Shown here: one piece after another, positions 12,141 to 25,295 of the stretch
Layout of the letters: every line of letters starts with the position of its first letter
Numbering within the stretch: position 1 is the stretch's first letter
DNA from: Clytia hemisphaerica
Lineage: Eukaryota > Cnidaria > Hydrozoa > Leptothecata > Clytiidae
Length of the DNA stretch: 64,000 nucleotides
Reading direction: 5' to 3'
NCBI GenBank assembly: GCA_902728285.1
Contig: CACVBU010000219.1
Span: forward strand, 292,814 to 356,813
Made by a program: the position numbers and the translations under genes
Notes under the pieces: generated by a model
Seen by the model: the letters and a program-made list of their open reading frames with translations, nothing else
Told to the model about the DNA's origin: nothing
Databases searched by the model: none

Positions 12141-15100
12141 GATTAATCTCACAATTTTGTCTGAGCTAATTTCGTAATGCCAATTTACAATTAAAAGTAA
12201 ATTCAAAAAAGAAAGGTTCGTCGAGACTTTCGTTCATCAAATTAGGGAGTATTGAAACTCTAAAATTACAATTAAGTGTAAAGAATAAATACAAGGCATA
12301 TAGCTGTTCGTCAAGATTCTATCGTGATCTATCATGTGTATCTTTAACCCCACTCAAAATCAACATATGAATGAAGTAATCAGAAATTTTAGAAATTTAA
12401 TGAAACATTTAAATGTTGACTTTATACCCTCTCATATTGCTTAACCGTTGATTTATCTACGTCTTTACTTTTGCTTTTTGATGGGAAATATCATTTTGAT
12501 ATCCTGTTATTGACTTTCATATATTCCAAGAAAAACTTGACCCTAATGATGTTTTTTACAACGTTTAACTTTATATTGGGGAAGGGGGCTAAGAGGGTTT
12601 TATGTATTCCTTGAGAGGCTTCTAGGCGTAAAAGAGGTAACCTTGTCGCTTAAAAATATTCAGTACTCATTTTGGCTCTGATGGAGTCGACTTTAGGTCA
12701 TTTTCACTTCCATTTTTCCCAGGAATATTTTCAATACCCAACACTATACACAACACTCAATTACCTTTTATGAAAATTGACCCCCAAGGCGAACAAACCT
12801 GCCCTTATTTAAAGTTACTGTGATTACGAAAGTTTCTTGTAAATTCAGGTAATCTGAGTAAAATTGATTAATCCCTTCAAGTCTTAGTCTGGCTGATGTT
12901 CTTACGATGTTCTTTTTTTCACAAATTATAGCCTAAAAGTTCTTATGAAATGGGATTCTAATAAAAAAACGTAAGACCCAGTACTTTGCCCTCTTTTATC
13001 AAGGTATCTTTTATCAAATTTCAAAAGACTGTCAGAATCTCTGAAAAGTCCAATATTAGATATCAATTTTTTTGCATTTTTTCACTTTTGACTATGCAAT
13101 TTCGCTGACAAAAGAAATTTTCGAACTTTTATCTGCCGAAACTAATTTAATTGAGAGATAACATTCTTCGAATTTGACCAAAAATAGAAATCTATTATTC
13201 AAACTGGGCGTTACATAGAGGTTTCGCCCTCTTTTACACCCTATATCCGTCATCAGTCTTGAAAAGGCTAAGTTCCGTTTTTGGCACACACCCCGTAGGT
13301 TTGAAGACCCATTTTTTTCCCTCGATCTTTTCTTGTTACTCCAAAGAAGACGAAGGTTTTCACCTGTTGACAAACTAATCGACTCTGGTTCGGACAACCG
13401 AACTAGAAATTTCCTTTTCCCCAAAGTCTCTTTGAAGCAAGAAAACTCAAACAAACATTTTAACTACAATTCTGTTTTCCATTTTGTAGATATTCTCCTC
13501 GATCAAATCAAACTTCAACTACATACCTCAAAAATTCACGTGTTTCCAAACAAGAGCTCTAGAAAACCATTGACCAATCAAATCATTCCCGTAAGTCCAT
13601 CCACACTTATTCATTCATTCATTCATTGTAAAACTATACCTTATATCTTTCACAATGAAAAAATATATCCTATTCTTTTTGCGAACTTTGCACAAAATAA
13701 ATGACAAAATACTTAGAAATTTGATGACTTCTCCTGACCTTTTTGCAGCAATTCTTCTTTAAAATATTGTCATATCATCTGTCATTTAATTTATTTATTG
13801 CTGAAACTTGACTATAGATCACTTTTCAAGGTATTAGATTTATTTTTATTTCTTTGTTTAATTTTGCGGAGGTATTTATTTCATTACGCAATCTTTCCGA
13901 TGTGTCATAAGAAAAGTATATATAAAGAAACGCCCTGTCTCCAGCTCTTGGGTCAGTTATACTTTAATTTAATAAGAGCTAGCAAGTCTAGTCCTAATCT
14001 CAGACTTGAATGTTTTTCTTAATTTGTTCTTTAGGTTTTGGAAAAATTCAGTCACTTGATTTTTACAAAATTGATCTTGTCATTATTTGTTTAGGTGATC
14101 GATACCAAAGATAGATAAAATTGTTTTTTGGCGTTAGGTTTACGCAGTGTACTTTGACAATCTTTAATCTTTCAAAAATTCACGGTGAAAAGCTAAAATC
14201 GTCCGAAAAGGCACGGTGATTTTAGTTGGATTTTTTCATGTGCTTAATGATGCTTCTAGAATTGTTTGCATTTATTGTATACACCGAGCTTCCTTTTTTG
14301 ATGATGGGTTGATGATATATGTAGATACTTTGATATTTTTTAATGTTTATGACGCTACCATGACGTAAAACCTTATTAAGATATTGAAATACCCTGTGAT
14401 AAAATCTTTTTAAAAACACATTGGTTTTAATTCTTATACAATCATTGGTCTGACAAATAATTCAAGAATTTTATCTCCCACAACTGAACTGAACTTAACC
14501 ACTAAGTCCAGAGTCGACCAAGATGAGATACATTTTACATACGCGCATGAACAATGACTTCATTGTTTCAATTCTAAGGGCGACCAATCAGGTTAAGTTT
14601 CACTTAAATTTCCCTCATTCAATGCTCTCACAGATACATAATACCATATGATATGGCATTTGTAATATGATTGTCATGCATTCTTATCATAAAACAAACG
14701 AAATGCAGTATTTTCATAATATTTGCATGTAACTGTCGAAACAGAACAAGGAATTATCACATCTTATTGCATTTTTAATTCACATATTAGTTGGACATGA
14801 AAATGCATGATTTTAACTATATATATATGAGTCAGACATGAGTTGTGATGACGAGAGATTTCCTCTTTTTCACAAAGAAAATCCCACGTTGGCACTTGTC
14901 AATCTTGAGCCATCCCCCCCCCCAAGATGCTTCCCCTAGTAAAAAGATTGGAAGATGCTCGATCGGTTAACAAGCTTCTTCGATATTTAGCATACTGTAA
15001 GTACATTTGCTTTAAATGTACATTAGTTCTTATTTTACTTGCCTTCTTTTAACCATAATGCTTCAATTCTAACAAATTATTTACCGTTGAAAAGATACTT

Positions 15101-15527
15101 CAAAGTACTATAATATTGTATTTCAATAGTGGGGGCGTAATTCAGGCTGATGAGTCTATTTTTATCGTTTGTCTCCTAATGTCATCTTTGCTGTAAAAAG
15201 TATATCTGGACTGGACTTTGGGTATTTAAATCACTATACTTTAATCAAATGAGTAATATAGTATGAGTCATGTCCGTATTGAAAATGACTTGCAAAATTT
15301 ATGATTACTAATAGTTTAACAATAAATGTCTTTCATTTTGGTATTATATGTATGATTATCAAATCACCTTTATTAAGTGAATAAAATTGACAGCAGTCAG
15401 AACTTGCATATTTTGACATGATTCCACGAAAAAGATATTGAAGAGGAGGGAGTATCATTCCGTCTTTGATTTCTTAGAATGCACGGTTGCCCATTTCAAA
15501 GATCAGCTTTACCTCCTACACCCCCCC
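12141..15527. other. Intergenic, no gene recognised
   Basis: Two overlapping frames on opposite strands (minus 13,092-13,454 and plus 13,333-13,704, about 120 codons each) are the longest here. Neither shows a family motif, so both are left uncalled. TTCATTCATTCATTCATT at about 13,608-13,625 is a short tetranucleotide run. The rest is featureless AT-rich DNA. Confidence 0.35.
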
Positions 15528-15712
15528 CCCCGGGGTACTAGGGTTGCCAGCTGACGGAGGGGGGGGGTTGCCGCCCGACTTTCGACCCTTGAACCCTTAC
15601 CGGGAGTAAAAAGAAGAAAACAAAGGAAAATTTTGTGAATTTTACGACCCTTAGTGGGACAAATTTGACCAATTTTGACCAAATTTCGATCTTTCCGCCT
15701 CTTACTCACTGG
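15528..15712 (+). repeat. Interspersed repeat (AGGGTCGAAA family), forward copy
   Basis: It begins with a poly-C/GGGGTACTAGGGTTGC run and contains GCTGACGGAGGGGGGG and 'accctt...gggagtaaaaag'. It aligns by eye with 36,347-36,625 and with the reverse copy at 8404-8597. Non-coding. Confidence 0.5.
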
Positions 15713-15847
15713 AAAATCGATCGCAAATCATCCCAACGAGAAAAATATCATTAAACTTCAGCCTCTGCAAGACTACACCGAATTCTTATTCCATTGCCTA
15801 GGAATAATGTGGCAATGTAGGTGCAATGTTGAGAGCGCTTCAAACTG

Positions 15848-16254
15848 GACTATACACCCCTGTCATATACTGTCCCGGTGAAACTTTTTCCCACAGTGGG
15901 GATAGAAATTTTATTGTTCCAAGATAAAAAAAATTCAGTAGGGGTGGTTTTGGAGTGTAATTTCTAAACAATTTCGAATGTGGATGGAAGTAAAGTCAAT
16001 TTCGAATGGGGATGGAAGCAAAGTCAATTTCGAATGGGGATGGAAGTAAAGTCAATTTCGAATGGGGATGGAAGTAAAGTCAATTTCGAATGGGGATGGA
16101 AGCAAAGTCAATTTCGAATGGGGATGGAAGTAAAGTCAATTTCCCAGTGGGGGTGAAATCCTAGGGTATCTTTTCCCACCGAGGACGAAATTTTTGCCAC
16201 ATTTTCCAGTGAGGCTGGGGCTCATGCGGGTCTTTGACACAGGGGTGTGACTAT
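15848..16254. mobile_element. MITE of the ACACCCC family, copy B, with internal tandem expansion
   Basis: The ends are ACTATACACCCCTGT and ACAGGGGTGTGACTAT. It is longer than copy A (about 405 against 233 bp) because a 28-bp internal unit is amplified (see 15,969-16,145). Confidence 0.6.
15969..16145. repeat. 28-bp tandem array inside the MITE
   Basis: About six head-to-tail copies of a unit containing GTCAATTTCGAATGGGGATG, differing mainly by gaaGTaaa/gaaGCaaa. Copies A and C of the same element hold only single, partial versions, so the array arose after insertion or within this lineage. Confidence 0.75.
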
Positions 16255-16699
16255 GTAAGCTGTAAACAGTTATTTTTAAACCACAGTCCATTATAACTCG
16301 CTTTTTCCTATTGATATTTAGCTCCTTCTTTTTATCACCAAAGTGTGAAACTAGTTCTCATCAGGATTGGTAAGACAGGGGTGCGAGTTCCTTTTGAAAT
16401 CCGCTACGAGGATTGTCCCCCCCTCGGGGTCATCTATTTAGTCTCGTAGTTTTTAAAATAAATAAGAAACTACACCCAATGAAAACGCAGACCATTTTTG
16501 GGATGTACTAAAAGACTATGGTGTACTCATTATCATAGCTTTCTCCATTAATAAAGGGCTGATAAGAAGCTGTTTTTAAGGGCTCTTATCAAAAATAAGA
16601 TTTAACCTATCTGAGAGGGGTTCGGATGAAAGGTAGTATTTATGCTTGAGTTGTTACAAATATATTCCTTAAGTGTACAAATAATTTAGAAGGAAAGAT
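16255..16699. other. Intergenic, nothing recognised
   Basis: No coding or repeat structure that I can support. Confidence 0.3.
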
Positions 16700-17043
16700 A
16701 CCTTAAGTGGATAAATTTTGGCGGGGATTAAATTTGGCGAATTTGGCGAATTTGGCAAAAATTCGCCAAATTAAATCCTCGCCAAAATTTCCAAATTTGG
16801 CAATTCGTCAAATTAAATCCCCGCCAAATTTAACAAAAAGAGAATTATGTGAAAGATCACAACTTTTTAGTATATTTTTGAGTAATTTTCACCCTTTTCA
16901 GTGTGACAAAATTTCCAATTCGCCAAATTAAATCCTCGCCGAATTTTACGAAATTGATCTATCGCCAAATTAACTCCCCGCCAAAAATCGTATTTTAGCC
17001 AATCGCCAAATTAAATCCACGCCAAAACTTATCCACTTAAGGT
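16700..17043. mobile_element. MITE with CCTTAAGTGGATAA ends
   Basis: Long terminal inverted repeats: CCTTAAGTGGATAAATTTTG at the left and CAAAACTTATCCACTTAAGG at the right, each flanked by TA (possible TA target duplication). The interior repeats the 'GGCGAATTTGGC/GCCAAATTAAATCC' motif in both orientations. About 340 bp, non-coding. Confidence 0.6.
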
Positions 17044-17465
17044 AATTCCAAACTCTTACCGCCCACCAATAGTCTGTTCTTCTTCTATCTTAGATAACAG
17101 CATAACAGTAAGTCTTCTCTTTAATCTTAGTTTATACTAGACGTCACCCGCGTTTCTTCTACGCAATTAACGTCTATTCCACTTTGCGACTTTTTTGAAT
17201 GTTTTGAGTCCAGGTTTCGGGCTCCAAACATTAGATTTTTTTTATGTCACTTTAAACTTTTGAAGCCCTTGCAGTAAGGAAAAATCGAATTTGCGTCAAA
17301 ATACTTGAAAAGTTTCTATTTTTCAAAAAATCGTCAAAGTGGAACTCACTCTTTAGTGAGGTGCTCGCTATTTTCATCCACGTTTTCTCCTGTTATTGTG
17401 TCTGTCTCTCGATTTTCCTCTTCCTCCCATTTTTATACAAAATGCCCATGAATAGAGCAGACTTT

Positions 17466-17622
17466 CCATAGGCGTAGCGAGATACCCTGCAAAATTAATG
17501 GATGAGAGCAGTTTTTACGACACTGTAATTATTCTCTTTGTTTTATCAAAAGATAATGAATATGTCATAAACGTCTGCACTCCCTCATAAATTTTGCAGG
17601 GTATCTCGCTACGCCTATGAAC
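17466..17622. mobile_element. Small fold-back MITE
   Basis: Inverted repeats of about 35 bp begin CATAGGCGTAGCGAGATACC and end GGTATCTCGCTACGCCTATG, enclosing about 85 bp. ACTTTC lies directly outside the left end and AACTTTC outside the right end, a possible short target duplication. Confidence 0.6.
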
Positions 17623-17859
17623 TTTCATTGTTCTTGTTATTTGGGATTAAAACTTCCTTTCTGTGAGTTGTTGTTGGATATGTTTTAGTGTTGAATAGTC
17701 CATGCTGCTTGCAGAAGTATGCTTTTCGGTTGGAATCATTTTAAGTTTCCTGTTGTTCCGTATGGAATAAGGATGTTTTTGGGTGTTGGAAACTATTGAC
17801 TTAGTTGGAGTTCTGATTTGAAATTGTATAATTCATGTTTCGAATTTTAGTCTTATATC

Positions 17860-18140
17860 AAGGGGGTTTGTAGAGGTTTGAAATACCGTTTTCCCATCAA
17901 AATCTTTGCTGAATCCCGGAATCCCGAAAATTGAAAAACAAAATAACACCGTCACACCGGTTTGTAGAGGTTATAATACCGGCTAAATACCGGGATAAAA
18001 ACAAAAAATAAGGCTAAATATGTCACCCTCTGATTTTAAAATACCGTTTTCCCGTCTCTTTTTTCGTCAAATCCTCCCGTAATACCATACTAAAAAAGGG
18101 CCAATCCCGTCACACCGTAAAGGTGCAAACCGCCCCCCTA
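17860..18140. repeat. Low-complexity repeat region with AAATACCGTTTTCCC motif
   Basis: Internal direct copies of 'aaataccgttttccc' and 'cgtcacaccg', with loosely inverted ends (AGGGGGTTTGTAGAGG against GGTGCAAACCGCCCCCC). Probably a degraded MITE; boundaries are uncertain. Confidence 0.35.
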
Positions 18141-18485
18141 ATATTATATAACAAATAAATTGATCTTTAAAACATGGCCCCCGTCACCGGGAAGGCCAGC
18201 CCCCCCCCCAATATTTTGTAAAGTAATTTTTTTTTTACTTTAAAAAAACCCGTCAAAAGGCTATTAAGCAGACATATATAGGAAGTATACCTATAGAGGT
18301 CTTCGATTCAGACTAAACAGTTTGTGAGTATTCTTTTGCTGTTTTTTTAAATCCTTATACAAGATATTTTTATAAAGTTTTTTCTTATAATAAAACATGT
18401 TCAGACATAGAGATTTCAGTCTATTGTGTTGTACCTCTTTTGCTAAATAAACGGTTTAGTTGCTAGACTATTTCTTTTTGCATTT

Positions 18486-18564
18486 GTTTATTAACACCTT
18501 TATATAAAAGAACAAATCGGCCATCAATTTATTTCATTTCAACAGCTATAAAGGTGTTACTAAA
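18486..18564. repeat. Short palindrome
   Basis: TTTATTAACACCTTTATA and TATAAAGGTGTTACTAAA are inverted copies (17 of 18 bases) about 40 bp apart. A possible minimal MITE or hairpin. Confidence 0.45.
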
Positions 18565-18580
18565 CAATACAATTCAAACT

Positions 18581-21133
18581 AGTCCGGGAGCCAAATCCTA
18601 TATCTCCTTAAATAATCACTTTTGCTTAACCCAAGATTCTACAGGATAAACTATACATTTTTGGAATCCTCAACTATACCTCAAATTATCAACAACTTTA
18701 AGAAATGGTCGGTCCCCAAAGCTAACTCCTGGTCAATTTTTCATACTGGGCCCGAGTTTAGGGGGTACTTTTTACCCTTTGTAAGGATTTGTTAAGGAAA
18801 ATATCTTTCCATGTATGATATAATTTGCTATATCTCATGAATGAATTGACCAATTGCTTTGAAACTTTGCCAAAAGTTTCAAGATACATTGGTGATTATC
18901 ATTGGCAAAAGATTTTTGCGAAAAATTATTTTTGGGGGTTTACACGGGGCAAAATAGGGAAAATTTGGGTATTTTCACTGAATTTTGACACTTTATAAGA
19001 CTGGGACCTACCAAAACAACTTTTAATGAGGCACAAACTTTGTATTATGATAAAGTTTGATGCGATACACCAGAAAAATTTCTTGTCAACTGTATTTAGT
19101 TTCATTTTTGACGCTTCAGGGGGTAAAAATGCCCATTTATTGAATTTTTACATAATTTGAGCAATTTTCACTGCTTATCTCGCCTAAAATATCTTCGAAA
19201 ATAGTTTTAACTTGATCTTTGTGTAATATACTCTGGAAAATTACAATTCTGACTTGAAACTATCACATTCAGAGTGCAACTGGACAAACCAGGGGGGTAA
19301 AATTGTCCGTTTTAGTGGATTTTTATCAATTTTTATTGATTTTGGGGCCCATTTGACCCATAAAAAAGTATTAGGGTGTACGAAATTTGATTTTTAACTA
19401 TTGGAGACATTGATATGATATTTTCTAATAGATAATAGAAGAAAGCAATCTGTGGTTTCATTATCTGGCATCAGGGATACAGGTGTCAAATCAGGGAGTA
19501 AATATGCCAATTTCTAGTTCGCAGTTGCCTGAGTTTGGATGTTTTTCTTGAGAAGTTTCCTCAAAATCCTAAATTTTTAGGATAAAAACCAGCCCTAATA
19601 AACGTTGAATTAACATTCAATCATTCCTTAGTCCTTTTAAAGACAACTACACAAAAGTTCAATGCTTTTAACTGAAGTTATGGCTACGTGGCTACATAGT
19701 TACAGTAATTTAGCGTAACTTTGTCAGCTTTTACTTCTCGAAACGGTCACTACTGCCGGTTTTTGAGTAGAACTTGTTACTTTGAGGAAAGCTACTGTTA
19801 AAAGGAAAATAAAATAGCGGAAGAAAAGAGAAGTCACCTCAAAGCATGACCTTAAAGAGGACATCAAGTTCAACTTTCATCGAAGATGATTTGGCTTTCT
19901 TCGTCAGTCAGGTCGTATCCCCCTTAACCCGCAAAATATCACTTTTATTTCTACGCCTTCTAGTAATTATTTATCAAGTCACAGACTCCAGATAATAATT
20001 GTACTTAAAACACTGCTAGTAGGGACCATTTTTGGGAGGTCCTGAGAAGCAATGCAAGAAATTTCAGAGCAACAGCTAACAAAGTGACGCTAAATCACTG
20101 TAACTATGCAGCTGTAACTTCAGTTAAAAGCATCGAAATGCTGTGTAGTTGTCTTTAAAAGGACTAAAAGAAATGATGGAATGGTAATTTAAAGTTTGTT
20201 AGAGCTGTTGCCCAAAACATCCAAACTCAGGCAACTGCGAACTAGAAATTGGCATATTTACTCCCTGATTTGACACAATGAAAACCACAGATTGCTTTCT
20301 TCTATCATTTATCAGAAGATATCATATCAATGTCTCCAATAGTTAAAAATCGAATTTCGTACACCCTAATACTTTTTTATGGGTCAAATGGGCCCAAAAA
20401 TCAATAAAAATTGATAAAAATCCACTAAAACGGACAATTTTACCCCCTGGTTTGTCCAGTTGCACTCTGAATGTGATAGTTTCAAGTCAGAATTGTAATT
20501 TTACAGAGTAAATTACACAAAGATCAAGTTAAAACTATTTTCGAAGATATTTTAGGCGAGATAAGCAGTGAAAATTGCTCAAATTATGTAAAAATTCAAT
20601 AAATGGGCATTTTTACCCCCTGAAGCGTCAAAAATGAAACTAAATGTAGTTGACAAGAAATTTTTCTGGTGTATCGCATCAAACTTTATCATAACACAAA
20701 GTTTGTGCCTCATTAAAAGTTGTTTTGGTAGGTCCCAGTCTTATAAAGTGTCAAAATTCAGTGAAAATACCCAAATTTTCCCTATTTTGCCCCAGGTAAA
20801 CCCCCAAAAATAGTTTTTCGCAAAACCTTTTGCCAATGATGATCACCAATCTATCTTGAAATTTTTGGCAAAGTTTCAAAGCAATTGGTCAATTCATTCA
20901 TGAGATATAGCAAATTATATCATACATGGAAATATATTTTCCTTAACAAATCCTTACAAAGGGTAAAAAGTACCCCCTAAACTCGGGCCCAATATGAAAA
21001 ATTGACCAGGAGTTAACTTTGGGGACCGACCATTTCTTAAACTAGGATAGTTGAGGATTCCAAAAATGTATAGTTTATCCTGTAGAATCTTGGGTTAAGC
21101 AAAATGCCATTTTTCAGGTTTGGCTTCCGGACT
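18581..21133. mobile_element. Large palindromic element, arms about 1.1 kb
   Basis: The left arm runs from AGTCCGGGAGCCAAATCC to about 19,735 and the right arm from about 20,070 to GGCTTCCGGACT. Long blocks mirror each other: GGTCGGTCCCCAAAGC at 18,708 against CTTTGGGGACCGACC near 21,018; GGGTAAAAATGCCC at 19,121 against GGGCATTTTTACCCC near 20,604; TGGCTACATAG against CTATGCAGCT by the centre. The spacer of about 330 bp has no coding content. TA borders both ends, consistent with a TA-targeting (Tc1/mariner-like) non-autonomous element, but that assignment is inference. Confidence 0.75.
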
Positions 21134-21540
21134 AAACGAAAAAGCAAGTAGAAACCATCTCTAAATCTCAGGATCAATCAGAAACAATTTATGCGATTAT
21201 TCGTGCATAGATTATGACATAAAAGAGAAAATAACAATAGAAGATACATTAGTGATATGTGGCGAATTAGTGCTATAACCCCCCCCCGGATTGGTTAATG
21301 ATTACACTTTATGTGTAGAGCCTTATTTCCACACACGCAGAACAAGAAGAGATAGAACCTTTGATTTTACCAAAATTACTGTAGGGTCTATTTGTTTTAA
21401 CATGAAATTATTTTGGTTGTTGTTTGATCGAGTTATAGCCGTAATATTTCCAATACTCGGTTTACACCGCACAAAAAATAATAATTAACCCTTTCAAGAA
21501 CTAATCTGGAAAAAATAGTATTATTCGTAAAATTTATTTT

Positions 21541-21600
21541 GGTAGAGCAGTCGTCTTGCAATCGAAGGGTTGTAGGTCCGTCCCTAAATCTTTTACAAAT
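21541..21600 (+). pseudogene. tRNA-like fragment / possible SINE head
   Basis: TGGTAGAGCAGTCGTCTTGC followed by AATCGAAGGGTTGTAGG and GTCCGTCCC resembles the D-arm to T-arm part of a tRNA, with TGC in the anticodon position (alanine-like). The 5' acceptor half is missing and the B-box is degenerate (GGTCCGTCCC). It is therefore a tRNA pseudogene or SINE remnant, not a functional tRNA. Confidence 0.4.
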
Positions 21601-21752
21601 TGTTAGTTACTGAGAGGTGAGGATAGGTTTGGCACTCGACCATAACGTTCGACCTCCTTGGTTTAGAGTGAGACTTAGTCTTTCTAAGTTTCAGTTCCGC
21701 CGACAGTCCTCAAAACCAGATAAATTGACGGATAACAAGTCAGTTCATTGTA

Positions 21753-22037
21753 GAACACTCCTGTCTCACAGCCCCGGTGGAACTTTTTCCTCGGCGGAGA
21801 TGAAAATCCCTATTGAAATTATAATGAGAATAGAAATTCTATTGATCTAAAGTCAAAAATTCCAGCGGGGATGGTTTTGGAGTGCCATTTTTAAACATTG
21901 ATTTTCGGATGGGGATGAAATCAAAGTAAATTTCCCAATGGGGCAGAAATTCCAGGGTATTTACCCACCGGGGACAAAATTTTTGCCAAATCTTCCAGTG
22001 GGGCTAGGGTCCAAGCGGGTCTGTGACACAAGGGTGT
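21753..22037. mobile_element. MITE of the ACACCCC family, copy C
   Basis: The ends are degraded (GAACACTCCTGTCTC; GACACAAGGGTGTT). The interior retains 'CCAGCGGGGATGGTTTTGG' and 'GACAAAATTTTTGCC', shared with copies A and B. Confidence 0.55.
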
Positions 22038-22445
22038 TAAAATGTAGAGATTGAAGAAATGAAGCGTTTTAAGAGATTCATCAAGGGGAAAATCATGATT
22101 AATTTAGGGAAATTTAAGAAAACTTTCTAGTCCTCGGAAACCCTTTTCATCATCTAAATTTTCAATATTCAAATATATTCCTGATCTATTTTTTTAAGAT
22201 TTAGATATATTTCCGATGTAGTAAATAGTAAGTAAGTAAGTCTCATAAAATCAGCAAGACAAGAAAAATAGCAATCGCTAACAAACATTTACTGTGGGAG
22301 TGCATGCTCAGCTTTCCAGTAAGACCGTTCACCCTCTGCACCCTCTGTAAAAGCGAAGTTCTTTAAGTCCCAAGCTAGCTAGCATTTGTTTTCTTCGTAC
22401 GACTTCTTAGTAAAATAAAATCTTTATTAGTACCCATTTTTATCA

Positions 22446-23137
22446 CCCCGTGTTTTCCACCAGGCTGGCACTTTTTTGCTAATAACTCACTGAAAAATTT
22501 TTTAACTGAAAGTTTCTGACTTTTAATTTAATCTTATTAGAAGCATGTATACCAAATTTTACAATTATACACCGACCAGATCAGGTTTTATGACTTTTTT
22601 GTGCAAGCATATCATAAAATCCAGCTAAAACTCTGTAAAATCCCAAAATCTTAAATTTAGCATAACTTTTGATCTAGACATCCAACGGACTTCAAATTTT
22701 GACATGTTTTATGTATCAATAATAAATTTAAAAAAATATTTTCAAAAATTTCAAAAACTGATGACGTATCAAAAATGACGTCATTGTTTTTTGAAAAAAT
22801 TTACGACTCATTTTCTGCATGGATTTTAAACGTCAATTTTATTAGTATGTTAAAAACTGGCAAATATGTAAAAGATATTCTTTATTGCTTTTAGAAATTC
22901 AAAACAGAATTGAAAAATCTCCATTCGTTCGATCAAATTGCTATTTTAATGAAAGGTACTTTTTCATTGGTCAGCGATAATTGTGAAACTTTGTGATGTC
23001 GTCATCACCTTTATGATGACGTCATCAACCCACATTTGTTTTCATGAGTTCCTTCTATGTAGAGAACATTTCTGCCAAGTTTCAAGTCCATAACTTTTCT
23101 AGATCAAAAATTATGCAAGGCTGGTGGAAAACACCCC
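22446..23137. mobile_element. MITE-like element with GTGTTTTCCACC ends and TGACGTCA sites
   Basis: The inverted ends are GTGTTTTCCACCAGGCTGGC and GCAAGGCTGGTGGAAAACAC. The interior is non-coding and holds two TGACGTCA octamers (22,776-22,783 and 23,017-23,024) plus an ATGACGTAT half site. About 690 bp. Confidence 0.5.
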
Positions 23138-25295
23138 CCTTGAGAATACGAAACACCACCACCATATGATAATAATAGGGTTAATTGAAATAATCCCAAA
23201 CATTTATGTCCAAGCTCTTCATTTTCCAAAAAGTTAATGTCGATACTTTAAGCTGCTGAATGTAGGTTATAAAAGGAAGATACTGTATTACTTTATAATT
23301 TTGGTCTCGACCTGTAGTCGACCAATTTATGATGATTGATATTTTTAATATATCTAGAAAAGTTAATAACCCTTTTCCTCTACGTGTGAAAAGCATGTTA
23401 ATTGATACCCCCTCGTTTTTAGCAAGAGAATCGTTTTTTATGTAAATTCTGAGAAAAGATTTACTGTATTTCTCATATTTATTCAACGCTAAACAACCTT
23501 GAAAGATGTTAGGACCAGATAACAAAGTATCGATATCATGACTCTCTGATCTGGTTCAATTCTAAAAACTGTTTCTCGTTAGTACTTTTGTGTCAAAATT
23601 AAAACCCAGAAGTCTTTTTTTCGAATTTTCTTGAGCACTTGATATTACAAAAGATTTTTCTCATATTTAGGATAGATTTATTTATTCAATTCGATGGAAA
23701 TTTTGGCAAAAGCAATGATGGATTAATCATTAATCGTTTATTAGCTAAAAAATGGGAATTTCGTTTTAAAATTATGACATCAGCAAAGTTAGATTTTTTT
23801 CTAGACATTAACAGATATACTTTTTAATTCAATAATTGCCCCTTAAACTAACCTAGGTAAGACTTAGTATAATCAATCTAAACCAATGTACAATATAATA
23901 TATATTTCCATGCTAAAAAACAATTTTCACTTTTAAAGGACTTTAAATGGGTTCCTCATTTCAAAGAACTTGATATATTTGAATCTCACATGATAAATAT
24001 TGATACATCTAGGGAACATCTTTTTTTTTGAGTTTTGCTTTAAATTATAATATTTGCCTTTCAAAGACTGAAAAAAATCAACTACGACTTAATTAATTTT
24101 AGAAAGAAATATCTCTCGTCGAATTTTCTTGTTGAATGATAATTTTTACCTAAACCATCACACGTCATGATAGATTGCGTCGAGACTTTAAAAAGATCAC
24201 TGCATCAACGGGGGAAAAACATATGGGCTTACTTGATTGTTCTTTATTCAAGCTCTATAATTTGCTATAATTTTCCACGTCTAAATTTCTTTTCTGAATT
24301 TTCTTACCATTTTCATTACCCGACAAAGACTTTGTTCATCTTGAACTTAGTATGTATCTTCTTTTTTTTCCAAAGTTAAATTGCTAGATCTTTCCAACCC
24401 TTTTGATTCATTGTTTGAAAAAATGATGAATTTGGACATTTTAATTTGACCGTTCAGAAGCATCGAATGCAGAATGGTTATATCCATCAAGGGGGAGGGG
24501 TATCAAACATTTGGGAACGTGACGTACTATACGAATAAGCCCAATCTTAAGAAAGTAGAATTCACTTTCTACTTGAATTTTTCAAACTATTGAATTTCGT
24601 ACTGATAACTTCAAATAAAATTGGTCAAAAAATAGCCCTGTATCAATTTCATCGTTAATCCAATGATCCACTCAACCGATCAACAAAATATATCTACGCA
24701 CGAACTTTTCACGATATTCTCCGATAAAAATAAGAAAGGTAAAAACCATTGTGAAAAGAATTCCTGTTTAAATTTCACATCATAAATTTTGTTCTTTTTC
24801 ATTTTCATTTTTGTCCTATACACTCTATACATAGCAGGCAATGCAAGGTTTTAGCATCTGTATTCGAAAAAGTAAATCACTTTTTTCTTTATTTTTTCAA
24901 TTAATTTACCTCCTTTTTTGCTTTCTAATATTTCTTTGTATTTTTCATTATCGGTAAAAGTTTTCCCTTGATTTGTTACTATGGGGACTAGATCGATAAT
25001 AATTTCAAATCCATATAACAAAACCTTCATGAAAAGATACTTTAAAATATTTTTTTTAAGACACGCCTTTTTGTTTATTTTAATGGTTCTGAGAAATCGT
25101 GGTGTTGACTCACTCATTTCCTCTTCTAGGGTTCTACACCGCGCTAGTCATTCTTGGGTCGAAGGTTACTCTTAATTCCTATGTTGTAGGTAAATTTAAA
25201 AAAAAAAGTGGTCAAAGTTTTAGATTGTATCGATGCTTAAGAGATTATTCTACTCTAATATTTTAAGGTTTTGCGGACTCGAAAACACCAATTTC
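23138..25295. other. Intergenic, no gene recognised
   Basis: Open frames up to 114 codons (minus 23,181-23,525) have no recognisable domain or splice context. AT-rich sequence with no clear repeat. Confidence 0.35.

Noticed and set aside
13092..13704. Two overlapping about 120-codon frames on opposite strands
   Set aside because: No family motif, no splice context, and length not unusual for this amount of sequence.
21541..21600. Functional tRNA gene
   Set aside because: The 5' acceptor half is missing, the anticodon stem pairs poorly and the B-box is degenerate; kept only as a tRNA-like fragment.
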